DNA of 64,000 bases, from contig NZ_STGT01000002.1 in NCBI RefSeq assembly GCF_004912145.1, forward strand, positions 186,001 to 250,000, written 5' to 3'. The stretch comes from Peteryoungia rhizophila. Its GTDB lineage: Bacteria; Pseudomonadota; Alphaproteobacteria; Rhizobiales; Rhizobiaceae. Positions 7,667 through 15,885 of this stretch are shown piece after piece; positions within the stretch are counted from its first letter, which is position 1, and each line of letters starts with the position of its first letter. Below the pieces are notes generated by a model. It had not been told where the DNA came from and ran no database searches. It saw only the letters and a program-made list of their open reading frames with translations. The position numbers and the translations under genes were made by a program.

Positions 7667-9106
7667 ATGACCTTCCGCATCGCCGTTGGCGGTATCCATA
7701 CCGAGTGCTCGACCTCGTCTCCCGTCTTGATGCAGCCCGAGGATTTTCGCGTGCTGCGCGGGCCGGATCTGCTGGCGCATGAGTATTTCGATTTCCTCGA
7801 AGCGGAAGGCGTTGAGCACCTCCCGCAGCTGCATGCCCGCGCGGTTCCGGGCGGTCCGCTGGCACGCGCCACCTATGAAGGGTTCAAGGCGGAGTTCCTC
7901 GAGCGGCTCAAGGCCACACTGCCGATCGACGGGCTTTATCTCGCCATGCATGGCGCGATGAATGTCGAGGGCATGGACGATGCCGAGGGCGATTGGATTT
8001 CTGCGGCACGGGCTGTTGTCGGTCCGGACGTGCCGGTTGCGGCAAGCTACGACCTGCATGGCAATGTCACGCAGAAGATTATCGACCAGCTTGATATCTT
8101 CGCCGGTTATCGCACGGCGCCGCATATCGATGTGCGCGAGACCATGGTCCGGGCCTGGTCGATGCTGGTCCGGGCGCTCAGAACCGGCGAGAAGCCCGGT
8201 GTCGCCTGGGCGCCGGTGCCGGTCCTCCTGCCCGGAGAGCGGACCTCGACAGAGGACGAACCGGCAAAGAGCCTCTATCTGAAGCTGCCGGAGCATGATG
8301 CCGTGCCCGGCATCTGGGACGCCAACCTGATGGTGGGCTATGTCTGGGCCGACGAGCCGAGAGGCACGGCATGTGCCGTCGTCACGGCAGTCGACAAGGG
8401 GGCAGCGGAAAAGGTCGCGGCTGCCATTGCGCAGTCCTACTGGGATGCGCGCGAAGACTTCCGCTTCGGCCCGGTCACGGGTCCGCTTGCGGATATGCTG
8501 GATATTGCTGAACGCACCGAGACACGGCCGATCATTCTCGCTGACTCTGGCGACAACCCGACCGGCGGCGGCGTGGGCGATCGGGCGGATGTGCTCAAGG
8601 CGCTTCTGGCGCGGTCGATCGATGATGTCCTGATTGCCGGCATTACCGACCGCCCGGCCGTTGAACGCTGCTTTGCGGCGGGAGCTGGCGCGCGGGTTTC
8701 GCTGAAGGTCGGCGGTTCGCTTGATCCGGCAAGCCCTTCCGTCGAGGTGGGGGCGGATGTCGTCTTTCTCGATGATCCCGGCTCGGCTGCCGAACAACAG
8801 GCTGTCGTCAAGATCTGCGGCATCATTCTGGTGCTCGCGGCGCGGCGTCGGCCCTATCACAACATCGCGGATTTCACCCGGCTCGGTCTCGATCCGACCA
8901 AGGTACGGCTGCTCGTCGTCAAGTCTGGCTATCTCTCGCCGGAGCTTGCGCCGATCGCCAATCCGAACCTGATGGCGCTGACGGATGGTGTGATCAACCA
9001 GGACATCGAGAACCTGCCGAGCCATCGCCGCCACCAGCCCAGCTATCCCTTCGTCAAGGATTTCAGCTATACGGCAAAGGTGTTCTTCTCGACGCGATTC
9101 CCTTGA
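7667..9106 (+). CDS. M81 family metallopeptidase (MlrC/microcystinase C-like), copy 2
   Basis: 479 residues. The family blocks match those of copy 1 in position but not in detail: GGIHTECSTSSP, AMHGAMN, SYDLHGN, TAPHID and ADSGDNPTGGG. The two copies are clearly diverged paralogues, not a recent duplication. Presumed metal ligands (D-x-H and P-H-x-D) are intact. The ATG at 7667 is taken; GAGGA at 7652-7656 lies 10 nt upstream and GAGG lies nearer. No signal peptide, so the enzyme acts in the cytoplasm like the GH20 enzyme 13 bp upstream. Substrate unknown; a hydrolase acting on an amide or peptide bond of a sugar or amino-acid conjugate is a reasonable working idea. Confidence 0.87.
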   Translation: MTFRIAVGGIHTECSTSSPVLMQPEDFRVLRGPDLLAHEYFDFLEAEGVEHLPQLHARAVPGGPLARATYEGFKAEFLERLKATLPIDGLYLAMHGAMNVEGMDDAEGDWISAARAVVGPDVPVAASYDLHGNVTQKIIDQLDIFAGYRTAPHIDVRETMVRAWSMLVRALRTGEKPGVAWAPVPVLLPGERTSTEDEPAKSLYLKLPEHDAVPGIWDANLMVGYVWADEPRGTACAVVTAVDKGAAEKVAAAIAQSYWDAREDFRFGPVTGPLADMLDIAERTETRPIILADSGDNPTGGGVGDRADVLKALLARSIDDVLIAGITDRPAVERCFAAGAGARVSLKVGGSLDPASPSVEVGADVVFLDDPGSAAEQQAVVKICGIILVLAARRRPYHNIADFTRLGLDPTKVRLLVVKSGYLSPELAPIANPNLMALTDGVINQDIENLPSHRRHQPSYPFVKDFSYTAKVFFSTRFP

Positions 9107-9165
9107 GACATTGATGTCGGTGCCTCCCTTCCGGCGGCACGATCCCCAACCCGATTGTACCCTTG

Positions 9166-10377
9166 ATGTTGTCCTCCTTTTCGGTGGTCTATCGCCACAA
9201 GCCGATCCGGGTCAGTGCGGCCGCGATCTTCTTCTTCGGCTTCTCCGGCGCTGCGACGTCCCCCTACATGTCGCTGATCGGCATCCGTGAGCTCGGATTG
9301 TCGGACGCCGTCTATTCGGTGCTGATCTTCCTGGCTGCTGTGGTGAATGTCAGCGCCAGCGTGACTGCCGGCATCGTGGCGGACAGGCTAGGCCATTTCC
9401 GCTCGCCGATGATCCTGGCCGCCATCTTCGGCATCGTCGGCTTCGGGCTGGTCTACGTCGTGCCAACGCCAGTGATGTTTGCGATTGCGACACTGGTGTT
9501 GATCCCGGTGTTCGGCACGATCAATTCGCTGATCTTCGCCAATATCCGCGCGGTTTCCTCCGGTATGGCAGTGCGCGAGCTGATGGCGGTGAATTCGGCC
9601 GTGCGGGCCATCCTCTCTGCCTCCTGGGTGCTGGTTCCCGGGATCGTCGGTGCCCTTCTGATCGGTCAGCCGAGCATGTTGCCGGCCTTCCTTCTGGCGA
9701 GCCTCGCCTGTGTCGTCTGCCTCCTGCTCTTCGTCTTCGGTCTGGATCGCCTGCCGCCGGTGCAGGAGGGGGAGCGGCAGCACTATTCCTTCTTCCGTTC
9801 CATCCGGCAGATCGGCTCGGCAAGCGTCCTGCCAAGGCTTCTGGCGATTTCGCTGATCTCGGCCATGTTGCACGCCAACGGCACCGTTCTGCCCCTGATC
9901 GTCACCGGCAAGGCTGGCGGAACGCCGGCGGATGTCGGCGTGATCGTCGGTATCGTCGCCTTTCTCGAAATCATCTTCATCCTCTTCTGGGGATGGGTCG
10001 AAGCCAGAACCTCCATCCTCTTCGCCATGGTCACGGCAGCGCTGATCTATTGCAGCTATCTCGTCTTCCTCGGCCTCGCCGACCGGCCGATGGACGTCTA
10101 TCTTCTCACGATCGTTGCAGGCCTCGGAGCGGCAGGCATTATCGCCATCCCGATCACCTATCTTCAGAACCTGATCGCGGACAGGGCAGGCCTCGGCAGC
10201 TCGCTGATCGCGGTCAACATCTTCCTGAGCGGTGGCATGGCCTCGCTGATGTTTGCGCTCGGTACCAGCATCAGCGACTATGCAGGCACGGCGATCATCG
10301 CCTCGATTGCGGGCGCCATCGGTGTCGGCCTCCTCTGGCTGCTCGATCGGACGCCGCAGCTGAAGGCAGAAAGTTGA
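9166..10377 (+). CDS. MFS transporter (sugar-efflux-transporter-like)
   Basis: 403 residues with about 12 hydrophobic segments spread over the whole length and a short central loop (DRLPPVQEGERQHYSFFRS) between the two halves, as in the major facilitator superfamily. The conserved loop after segment 2 is present as GIVADRLGHFRSP. It resembles the SET-type sugar efflux group, but direction of transport cannot be inferred. The start is the ATG at 9166; a TTG directly before it is the alternative. It is the only transporter in the cluster and so the candidate uptake or efflux route for the cluster substrate. It is followed by cutC after 16 bp. Confidence 0.85.
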   Translation: MLSSFSVVYRHKPIRVSAAAIFFFGFSGAATSPYMSLIGIRELGLSDAVYSVLIFLAAVVNVSASVTAGIVADRLGHFRSPMILAAIFGIVGFGLVYVVPTPVMFAIATLVLIPVFGTINSLIFANIRAVSSGMAVRELMAVNSAVRAILSASWVLVPGIVGALLIGQPSMLPAFLLASLACVVCLLLFVFGLDRLPPVQEGERQHYSFFRSIRQIGSASVLPRLLAISLISAMLHANGTVLPLIVTGKAGGTPADVGVIVGIVAFLEIIFILFWGWVEARTSILFAMVTAALIYCSYLVFLGLADRPMDVYLLTIVAGLGAAGIIAIPITYLQNLIADRAGLGSSLIAVNIFLSGGMASLMFALGTSISDYAGTAIIASIAGAIGVGLLWLLDRTPQLKAES

Positions 10378-10393
10378 GGGCAGGAGGGTCGTG

Positions 10394-11137
10394 ATGTCTC
10401 GAAAAAATACTCCAACACCTCTCCTTGAGATCTGCGTCGACGATGTTGCCGGGCTGGAAGCGGCGGTCGCCGGGGGTGCTGACCGGATCGAGCTCTGCTC
10501 GGCACTCGGTTCCGGCGGGCTCACGCCCTCTCGTGGCTTCATGGCCATCGCTGCCAATGCGCCGATCCCCGTCCATGCGCTGATCCGTCCACGCGACGGT
10601 GGCTTTGCCTATAGCGAGGCCGAAGTCGCGCTGATGGAGACCGACATTCTTGCTGCGCGCGAAGCCGGTCTGGCCGGCGTCGTGATCGGCGCGACTACGC
10701 CGGTCGGTGCGCTGGATAAAGACGTCATTCGTCGGCTCATCGACGCGGCACAGGGGCTGGACCTCACTTTGCATCGGGCGATCGATGTCGTTGAAGACAT
10801 GGATGCAGCGCTTGATCTTGCGGTCGAACTCGGTTTCTCGCGTGTGCTGACATCGGGCGGTGCGCGGCATGCCGAAGAGGGTATCGATGTGATTGCCCGA
10901 CTGGCGAAACGGGGTTCCGGCAGCATTTCGATCATGCCCGGCGGTGGAGTGCGCCCAGAAAACGCAGGGCGCTTTCTGGCGATCCCCGGCGTAACCGAGC
11001 TGCATGCTTCCTGCAGCCGGGCGGATGTCGGCGCAGAACGGCTCGTCGAGCTCGGTTTCTCGGCCGAAATGCCGCGGCGGACGGATGCGGAGATCGTGCG
11101 CCAGCTCAAGGCTGAGATCAGTGCAAGGGTAGGCTGA
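10394..11137 (+). CDS. cutC: CutC family protein (TIM-barrel, copper homeostasis name of uncertain meaning)
   Basis: 247 residues, the normal CutC length. Family motifs seen: LLEICVDDVAGLEAAVAGGA, ADRIELCSALGSGGLTPS, RPRDGGFAYS, LHRAIDVVEDM, VLTSGGARHAEEG and MPGGGVRPEN. The start ATG at 10394 has GGAGGG at 10383-10388. The name comes from E. coli copper sensitivity work, but that role has been questioned and the fold is that of a sugar or small-molecule enzyme. Its position as the last gene of an operon with a hexosaminidase, an RpiR regulator and a sugar-type transporter argues for a role in amino-sugar metabolism here; that is inference. It ends 3 bp from the convergent GGDEF-EAL gene. Confidence 0.9.
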   Translation: MSRKNTPTPLLEICVDDVAGLEAAVAGGADRIELCSALGSGGLTPSRGFMAIAANAPIPVHALIRPRDGGFAYSEAEVALMETDILAAREAGLAGVVIGATTPVGALDKDVIRRLIDAAQGLDLTLHRAIDVVEDMDAALDLAVELGFSRVLTSGGARHAEEGIDVIARLAKRGSGSISIMPGGGVRPENAGRFLAIPGVTELHASCSRADVGAERLVELGFSAEMPRRTDAEIVRQLKAEISARVG

Positions 11138-11140
11138 AAC

Positions 11141-13153
11141 TCAGGAGGCCAGCGCCTGGGCGCTTTGGGCCGCAAGCAGTTTCACGGTCTCAGCAGCGAC
11201 CATGGGTTTGCCGAAGTAATAGCCCTGGACCGCCCGAACCCCGAGATTTTCGAGGATGCGCAGTTCCTCTTCCGTCTCGACACCCTCGACGATCGCTTCC
11301 AGCTCCATCTCGGCACAGAGCGCCAGCACCGATTTGACGATGTTGAAGCTGGTGCGGCGGGTGTGGATGTTGCGCACGAAGCTGCCGTCGATCTTGATCT
11401 TGGTGAGCGGCAGTTTGTGTACGTGGTTCAAGCTGGAATAGCCGGTGCCGAAATCGTCGAGCGAAATGCCGGCGCCCAGTTCACGCAGCATCTGGATCGA
11501 AGCGCTTGCCTGCTCGAAGTCGTGCATGACGGCGGTTTCGGTGATCTCGAAGTTGATGCGGCGCGGGTCAAAACCGCTCTTCAGGACGATCGAGACGATC
11601 TTCAGCGTGTTCTCCGGCGAACTCAGGTCGTGCGGTGACAGGTTGAAGGAGAGATAGACTTCGTCCGGCCACAGGCGTGCCACATCGAGCGCGCGTTCAA
11701 GCAGAAGGCGCGTGATCAGCGTGATGCGGCCGTTGTGTTCGGCGACGGGAATGAATTCGGCCGGAGAGACCTGACCGATGCGCGGGCTTTGCCAGCGGGC
11801 AAGGGCCTCCAAACCGATGCAGATGCGACGGTTGACGCAGGTGATCGGCTGGAAAACGAGCGAGAGTTCCTTTTCCAGATCGGCAGCAACAAGCGCTTCC
11901 TCGACGACCTTCTGACGGTTCAGTTCGTTCGCCTGGACGGCGTTGAAAATGACCGTGCCGGCGCGGTGGTGGCGCTTGGCGGTGTAGAGAGCATAGTCGG
12001 CGAGCTCATAGATCTCCTGGCCGGTTTCGCCGACATCCGGATACAGCGCGAAACCGACGGAACCGGTGACCTGCACCATGCCACTGCCGATATTGATGCG
12101 TTCGGCGATCAGTTCGCAGACCTTTTCGCCAAGCGCTGTCGCGTCTGCTTCGCTCACCTCGCCCTGAAGCAGAAGGCCGAATTCGTCGCCACCGAGGCGA
12201 TACACGGAAAGACGCTGATCTTCGATCGTCGAAAGGCGGTTGCCGATTTCGACCAGGACCTTGTCACCCGCAGAATGCCCATAGAGATCGTTGACCGGTT
12301 TGAAGCCGTCGAGGTCGATGACGCCGACAGCCAGCTTGTCGCCGGCCGCGCTCGCGCGGCCGAAGGCGGTGTCGAGCATCTGGAAGAAGCTGCGGCGGTT
12401 GGCGAGAAGCGTCAGGCTGTCGAGGTTGGCGAGGCGCAGGTTTTCGTCCGAAAGCGCCTGCATGGCCTTGTTCTGCTCCTGCAGCGCTTGCTGCTGAAGC
12501 ATCAGTACGTTGCGGGATTCGTGCAACTGGCGGAAATCGCGGTAGTGCGAGACGAGGATCATGATCATCGCCATCGTCACGAGGATGACGTTGACGCCTG
12601 TCGCGATAAAGGTCGGCTCTCCGCTCAGGCACATGACGACGAAGAAGGGTAAGTTGACCGTGACGGTCACGATCAATGCGGCCGAGCGCAGATGCATGAG
12701 GCAGAAGATGCAGCCGATGACCGTGATCGCCATGAAGAATGCGACATGGGCCTGTTGATAGGCATCGCCATAGGGCAGAAGCGAAATCGACCAGCCGGTG
12801 CAGAAGACGGCGATCGGGAAGGACAGGATGTTGGTGGCGCGTAGCTGTCGATAGGCCTGTTGCGGCGTGCGCTGCAGGTTGCGTCCGCGCAGCCAGATCA
12901 GGGATCTGAGGGTAAAGAGTGTCGTGAGGACCGCCGGCAGATAGACGACGAGATAATCCGGCGCCGAACCATGGTGGGTCCAGGAAAGCGAGATCATATT
13001 GGTCGCGAGGATGAAATAGAGAAGCGGGACCTGCTTGGAGAACGCCTCGAACTGGGCAGCCGTCAGTGCAGGGTTGTCGTTCGGAACCTTCAGCAGGTCC
13101 GTCCACCCCGCCGCGGCGCTCCAGAATTCACCCAATTTCCCTTTTTTATCCAC
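11141..13153 (-). CDS. Membrane-bound GGDEF-EAL protein (c-di-GMP turnover)
   Basis: 670 residues. A hydrophobic region with roughly six membrane segments spans residues 44-215, then a short coiled coil (LQQQALQEQNKAMQALSDEN) leads into a GGDEF domain with intact signature YRLGGDEFGLLL, followed by an EAL domain with LEALARW, the NFEITETAV block and LDDFGTGYSS. Both catalytic sites look complete, so either diguanylate cyclase or phosphodiesterase activity is possible. The RxxD inhibitory site expected just before GGDEF is not present. The membrane part resembles an MHYT- or MASE-like sensor but I cannot name it. It faces the DUF922 gene divergently across a 175 bp gap. Confidence 0.93.
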   Translation of the reverse strand: MDKKGKLGEFWSAAAGWTDLLKVPNDNPALTAAQFEAFSKQVPLLYFILATNMISLSWTHHGSAPDYLVVYLPAVLTTLFTLRSLIWLRGRNLQRTPQQAYRQLRATNILSFPIAVFCTGWSISLLPYGDAYQQAHVAFFMAITVIGCIFCLMHLRSAALIVTVTVNLPFFVVMCLSGEPTFIATGVNVILVTMAMIMILVSHYRDFRQLHESRNVLMLQQQALQEQNKAMQALSDENLRLANLDSLTLLANRRSFFQMLDTAFGRASAAGDKLAVGVIDLDGFKPVNDLYGHSAGDKVLVEIGNRLSTIEDQRLSVYRLGGDEFGLLLQGEVSEADATALGEKVCELIAERINIGSGMVQVTGSVGFALYPDVGETGQEIYELADYALYTAKRHHRAGTVIFNAVQANELNRQKVVEEALVAADLEKELSLVFQPITCVNRRICIGLEALARWQSPRIGQVSPAEFIPVAEHNGRITLITRLLLERALDVARLWPDEVYLSFNLSPHDLSSPENTLKIVSIVLKSGFDPRRINFEITETAVMHDFEQASASIQMLRELGAGISLDDFGTGYSSLNHVHKLPLTKIKIDGSFVRNIHTRRTSFNIVKSVLALCAEMELEAIVEGVETEEELRILENLGVRAVQGYYFGKPMVAAETVKLLAAQSAQALAS

Positions 13154-13328
13154 GCCTGTCTGTTCTCCTCGTCACTCCCGAGCAGCTTTAGTATATGAGA
13201 CTCCGTTAAATTTGCGGAAATCGCAGCTCATCAAATTGCAGTCTGCAGGTTTGCCGCCATCAGATGGTCATTGCGGTAGTGCAGTTGCGACGGTATCAGG
13301 ATGCCTGATCCAAGGAGCCATTCTGCCT
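13154..13328. promoter_or_regulatory. Divergent intergenic region between GGDEF-EAL gene and DUF922 gene
   Basis: 175 bp, locally AT-rich around 13185-13240, and must hold promoters for both flanking genes. I could not identify a specific operator. AAGGAG at 13312-13317 is the probable ribosome site of the downstream gene, with a rather long 11 nt spacing to its GTG. Confidence 0.4.
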
Positions 13329-13922
13329 GTGAAACCCACCTATCGCCTGCTCGCTGTGCTTCTCGTCGCGATTTCTGCTTTGCCTGCGGCGGCCCAGGAT
13401 TGGCAGCCTACGGAGAAGATCGACCACTACAATGTGAATGGCACGACGCCGATGGCACTCTACCAGTCCATCGGCGAGCGGGGGCCGAAGCTCAGTCTCG
13501 GGCGGGTGATCGCGCATACGACGTTCAAGCTGACCTGGCAGCGTGATTACCAGCAGCAGGGAGCGGCTTGCGTTCTGGCTACCGCCAAGCCCAGGCTGAT
13601 CATCACCTATACCCTGCCGAAGCCTGCGCAGAAGCTCGCTCCTGACGTCGCAGCGAAGTGGAAGGCTTTCTACGACGGCATCGTCGAGCACGAGAAGCTG
13701 CACGGTGAGTTCATGAGGGACCTCACACAGCAGATTCAGGATGTGTCGATTGGTCTGCGCGACGAGAATGATCCAGGTTGCAAGAAGGTGCGGGCTGCGC
13801 TGCAGGCCCAGTTGAAGCCGATCTCGGACGCGCATGTGGCGCGCCACAGCGAGTATGACCGGGTGGAAATGTCACCTGGCGGTGCCGTGCACCAGCTGAT
13901 CCTGAGCTTCCTCAATCCTTGA
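13329..13922 (+). CDS. DUF922 family secreted Zn-dependent protease-like protein
   Basis: 197 residues. A signal peptide is evident (MKPTYRLLAVLLVAISALPAAA followed by QD), so the mature protein is periplasmic. A VEHEKLHGEF stretch contains a HExxH zinc motif, the reason DUF922 is regarded as a putative metalloprotease; substrate and true activity are unknown. The GTG at 13329 is chosen because it opens directly into the signal peptide; AAGGAG lies 11 nt upstream. It is monocistronic and ends in a hairpin shared with the convergent pcaF operon. Confidence 0.8.
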   Translation: MKPTYRLLAVLLVAISALPAAAQDWQPTEKIDHYNVNGTTPMALYQSIGERGPKLSLGRVIAHTTFKLTWQRDYQQQGAACVLATAKPRLIITYTLPKPAQKLAPDVAAKWKAFYDGIVEHEKLHGEFMRDLTQQIQDVSIGLRDENDPGCKKVRAALQAQLKPISDAHVARHSEYDRVEMSPGGAVHQLILSFLNP

Positions 13923-13928
13923 AGCGAA

Positions 13929-13956
13929 AAAGGCGCCCGGGTCGCAGGGCGCCTTT
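13929..13956. terminator. Bidirectional rho-independent terminator between DUF922 gene and pcaF
   Basis: A 10 bp perfect stem AAAGGCGCCC (13929-13938) and GGGCGCCTTT (13947-13956) encloses an 8 nt loop. Read on the minus strand the stem is followed by a run of T, which fits termination of pcaIJF; on the plus strand it closes the DUF922 gene. Confidence 0.85.
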
Positions 13957-13965
13957 GATGGAATG

Positions 13966-15171
13966 TCAGACGCGCTCCAGGGCGATCGCGATACCCTGTC
14001 CGACGCCGATGCACATGGTCGAAAGCGCATAGCGCCCGCCTGATACCTTCAGTTCAAGTGCTGCCGTGCCGGCAATGCGGGCGCCCGACATGCCGAGCGG
14101 GTGGCCGAGCGCGATGGCCCCGCCGTTGCGGTTCACGCGCGGATCGTCGTCGGAGATGCCGAGGTCGCGCAGCGTCGCGATGCCCTGGCTGGCGAAAGCT
14201 TCGTTCAGTTCGATGACGTCGATCTGCTGTTGCGCCAGGCCGAGACGGGCGAGCAGCTTCTTCGAGGCTGGTGCTGGGCCGAAGCCCATGATGCGCGGCG
14301 GGACGCCCGCCGTTGCGCCACCCAGAATTCGGGCGATTGGGTTGAGCCCATATTTCTTCACGGCTGCTTCCGAGGCGATGATCAGGGCTGCTGCACCGTC
14401 ATTGACGCCCGACGCATTGCCGGCGGTGACAGTTGCACCATCCATCCTGTTGATCGGCTTCAGCTTGGCCAGCGCCTCGACCGATGTCGCGCGCGGATGC
14501 TCGTCGCGGTCGACGATCACAGGATCGCCCTTGCGCTGCGGCACGCTGACGGCTGTGATTTCCTTCGCCAGTCGGCCATTGGCTTGCGCTTCCGCCGCCT
14601 TGGCCTGGCTGCGAACGGCAAAGGCATCCTGGTCTTCACGCGAGACCTTGAAATCGATTGCCACGTTGTCGCCGGTCTCCGGCATGGAATCAACGCCGTA
14701 CTGCTTCTTCATCAGTGGATTGACGAAGCGCCAGCCGATGGTGGTGTCGTAGATCTCGGCATTGCGCGAGAAGGCGGTTTCCGCCTTGGGCATGACAAAG
14801 GGCGCGCGGCTCATGCTTTCGACGCCCCCGGCGATCATCAACTCGGCTTCCCCAGCCTTGATGGCGCGTGCGGCAGTAATGACCGCATCCATGCCGGAGC
14901 CGCAGAGGCGGTTGATCGTGCTGCCGGTGACGGAGACCGGCAGGCCAGCCAGCAGGGCCGACATGCGCGCGACATTACGGTTGTCTTCGCCCGCCTGGTT
15001 GGCGCAGCCGTAGATCACGTCCTCGACGGCTTCCCAGTCAATGCCGGCATGGCGCTCCATCAGGGCCTTCAGCGGCACGGCGCCGAGATCATCGGCGCGG
15101 ACGGAGGAGAGCGAACCGCCGAAACGGCCGATGGGTGTGCGAATGTAATCGCAGATAAAGGCTTCGGTCAT
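13966..15171 (-). CDS. pcaF: 3-oxoadipyl-CoA thiolase
   Basis: 401 residues, thiolase superfamily. It cleaves 3-oxoadipyl-CoA with CoA to succinyl-CoA and acetyl-CoA, the last step of the beta-ketoadipate pathway. The nucleophile is Cys90 in NRLCGSGMDA; GHPLGMSGAR carries the active-site His and CIGVGQG the second Cys near the C-terminus. GEDNRNVARM is a marker seen in PcaF/PaaJ-type thiolases. The gene is last in pcaI-pcaJ-pcaF, 12 bp after pcaJ, and is followed by a strong terminator. Context with pcaIJ separates it from acetyl-CoA acetyltransferases. Confidence 0.95.
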   Translation of the reverse strand: MTEAFICDYIRTPIGRFGGSLSSVRADDLGAVPLKALMERHAGIDWEAVEDVIYGCANQAGEDNRNVARMSALLAGLPVSVTGSTINRLCGSGMDAVITAARAIKAGEAELMIAGGVESMSRAPFVMPKAETAFSRNAEIYDTTIGWRFVNPLMKKQYGVDSMPETGDNVAIDFKVSREDQDAFAVRSQAKAAEAQANGRLAKEITAVSVPQRKGDPVIVDRDEHPRATSVEALAKLKPINRMDGATVTAGNASGVNDGAAALIIASEAAVKKYGLNPIARILGGATAGVPPRIMGFGPAPASKKLLARLGLAQQQIDVIELNEAFASQGIATLRDLGISDDDPRVNRNGGAIALGHPLGMSGARIAGTAALELKVSGGRYALSTMCIGVGQGIAIALERV

Positions 15172-15183
15172 GGCTTGTATTCC

Positions 15184-15885
15184 TTACAGCGCGGGCACGA
15201 CGAGATCGGCGATCTGGCCGTCCGTGTGGAGCTTGGCGCCGGTCATGGCCTGCAGCTCATCCATGGTCATGGCGGCGAGCTTTTCGCGCACGACGAATTT
15301 GGCGTCGACGATGTCGATCACGGCATGGCTCGTATAGACGCGGGTGATGCAGCCGACGCCGGTCAGCGGGAAGGTGCAGCGCTCGACGAGCTTCGGCTTG
15401 CCGTCTTTGGTGACGTGTTCGGTGATGACGACGACCTGCTTTGCGCCATGCACGAGATCCATGGCGCCGCCGACGGCGGGAACACCCTTGGAGCCTACGC
15501 GCCAGTTGGCGAGGTCGCCATTTTCGGCCACCTGATAGGCGCCGAGGATTGCGACGTCGAGATGGCCGCCACGGACCATGGCAAAGCTGTCGGCGTGATG
15601 GAAGAAGGCTGCACCCGGCTTCAGCGTCACGGCCTTTTTGCCGGCATTGATCAGGTCCCAGTCTTCTTCGCCGGCAGCCGGCGCTTCGCCGAAGTTCAGC
15701 ACACCGTTTTCCGTGTGGAAGATCGCTTCGCGTCCCTCAGGCTGGAATTTGGCCACCATTTCCGGGAAGCCGATGCCGAGGTTTACATAGGCGCCGTCCT
15801 CGATATCCTGGGCAGCGCGCCAGGCGATCTGGGCGTTCGAGAGCTTGATGTCTTCGCGGGTGTCGATTGCAGGTGCGTCGGTCAT
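15184..15885 (-). CDS. pcaJ: 3-oxoadipate CoA-transferase subunit B
   Basis: 233 residues, class I CoA-transferase beta subunit. With PcaI it transfers CoA from succinyl-CoA to 3-oxoadipate. The catalytic glutamate lies in the ENGVLNFG motif, and the glycine-rich VNLGIGFPEMV and GAAFFHHADSF segments match the family. It begins with an ATGA overlap with the pcaI stop, as expected for subunits made in equal amounts. Scot-type acetoacetate transferases are the alternative, but pcaF downstream and pcaR divergent fix the pathway. Confidence 0.94.
   Translation of the reverse strand: MTDAPAIDTREDIKLSNAQIAWRAAQDIEDGAYVNLGIGFPEMVAKFQPEGREAIFHTENGVLNFGEAPAAGEEDWDLINAGKKAVTLKPGAAFFHHADSFAMVRGGHLDVAILGAYQVAENGDLANWRVGSKGVPAVGGAMDLVHGAKQVVVITEHVTKDGKPKLVERCTFPLTGVGCITRVYTSHAVIDIVDAKFVVREKLAAMTMDELQAMTGAKLHTDGQIADLVVPAL

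Noticed and set aside
6526..9034. Two long minus-strand frames opposite the GH20 and second M81 genes
   Set aside because: Composition typical of antisense frames in GC-rich DNA, no motif seen.
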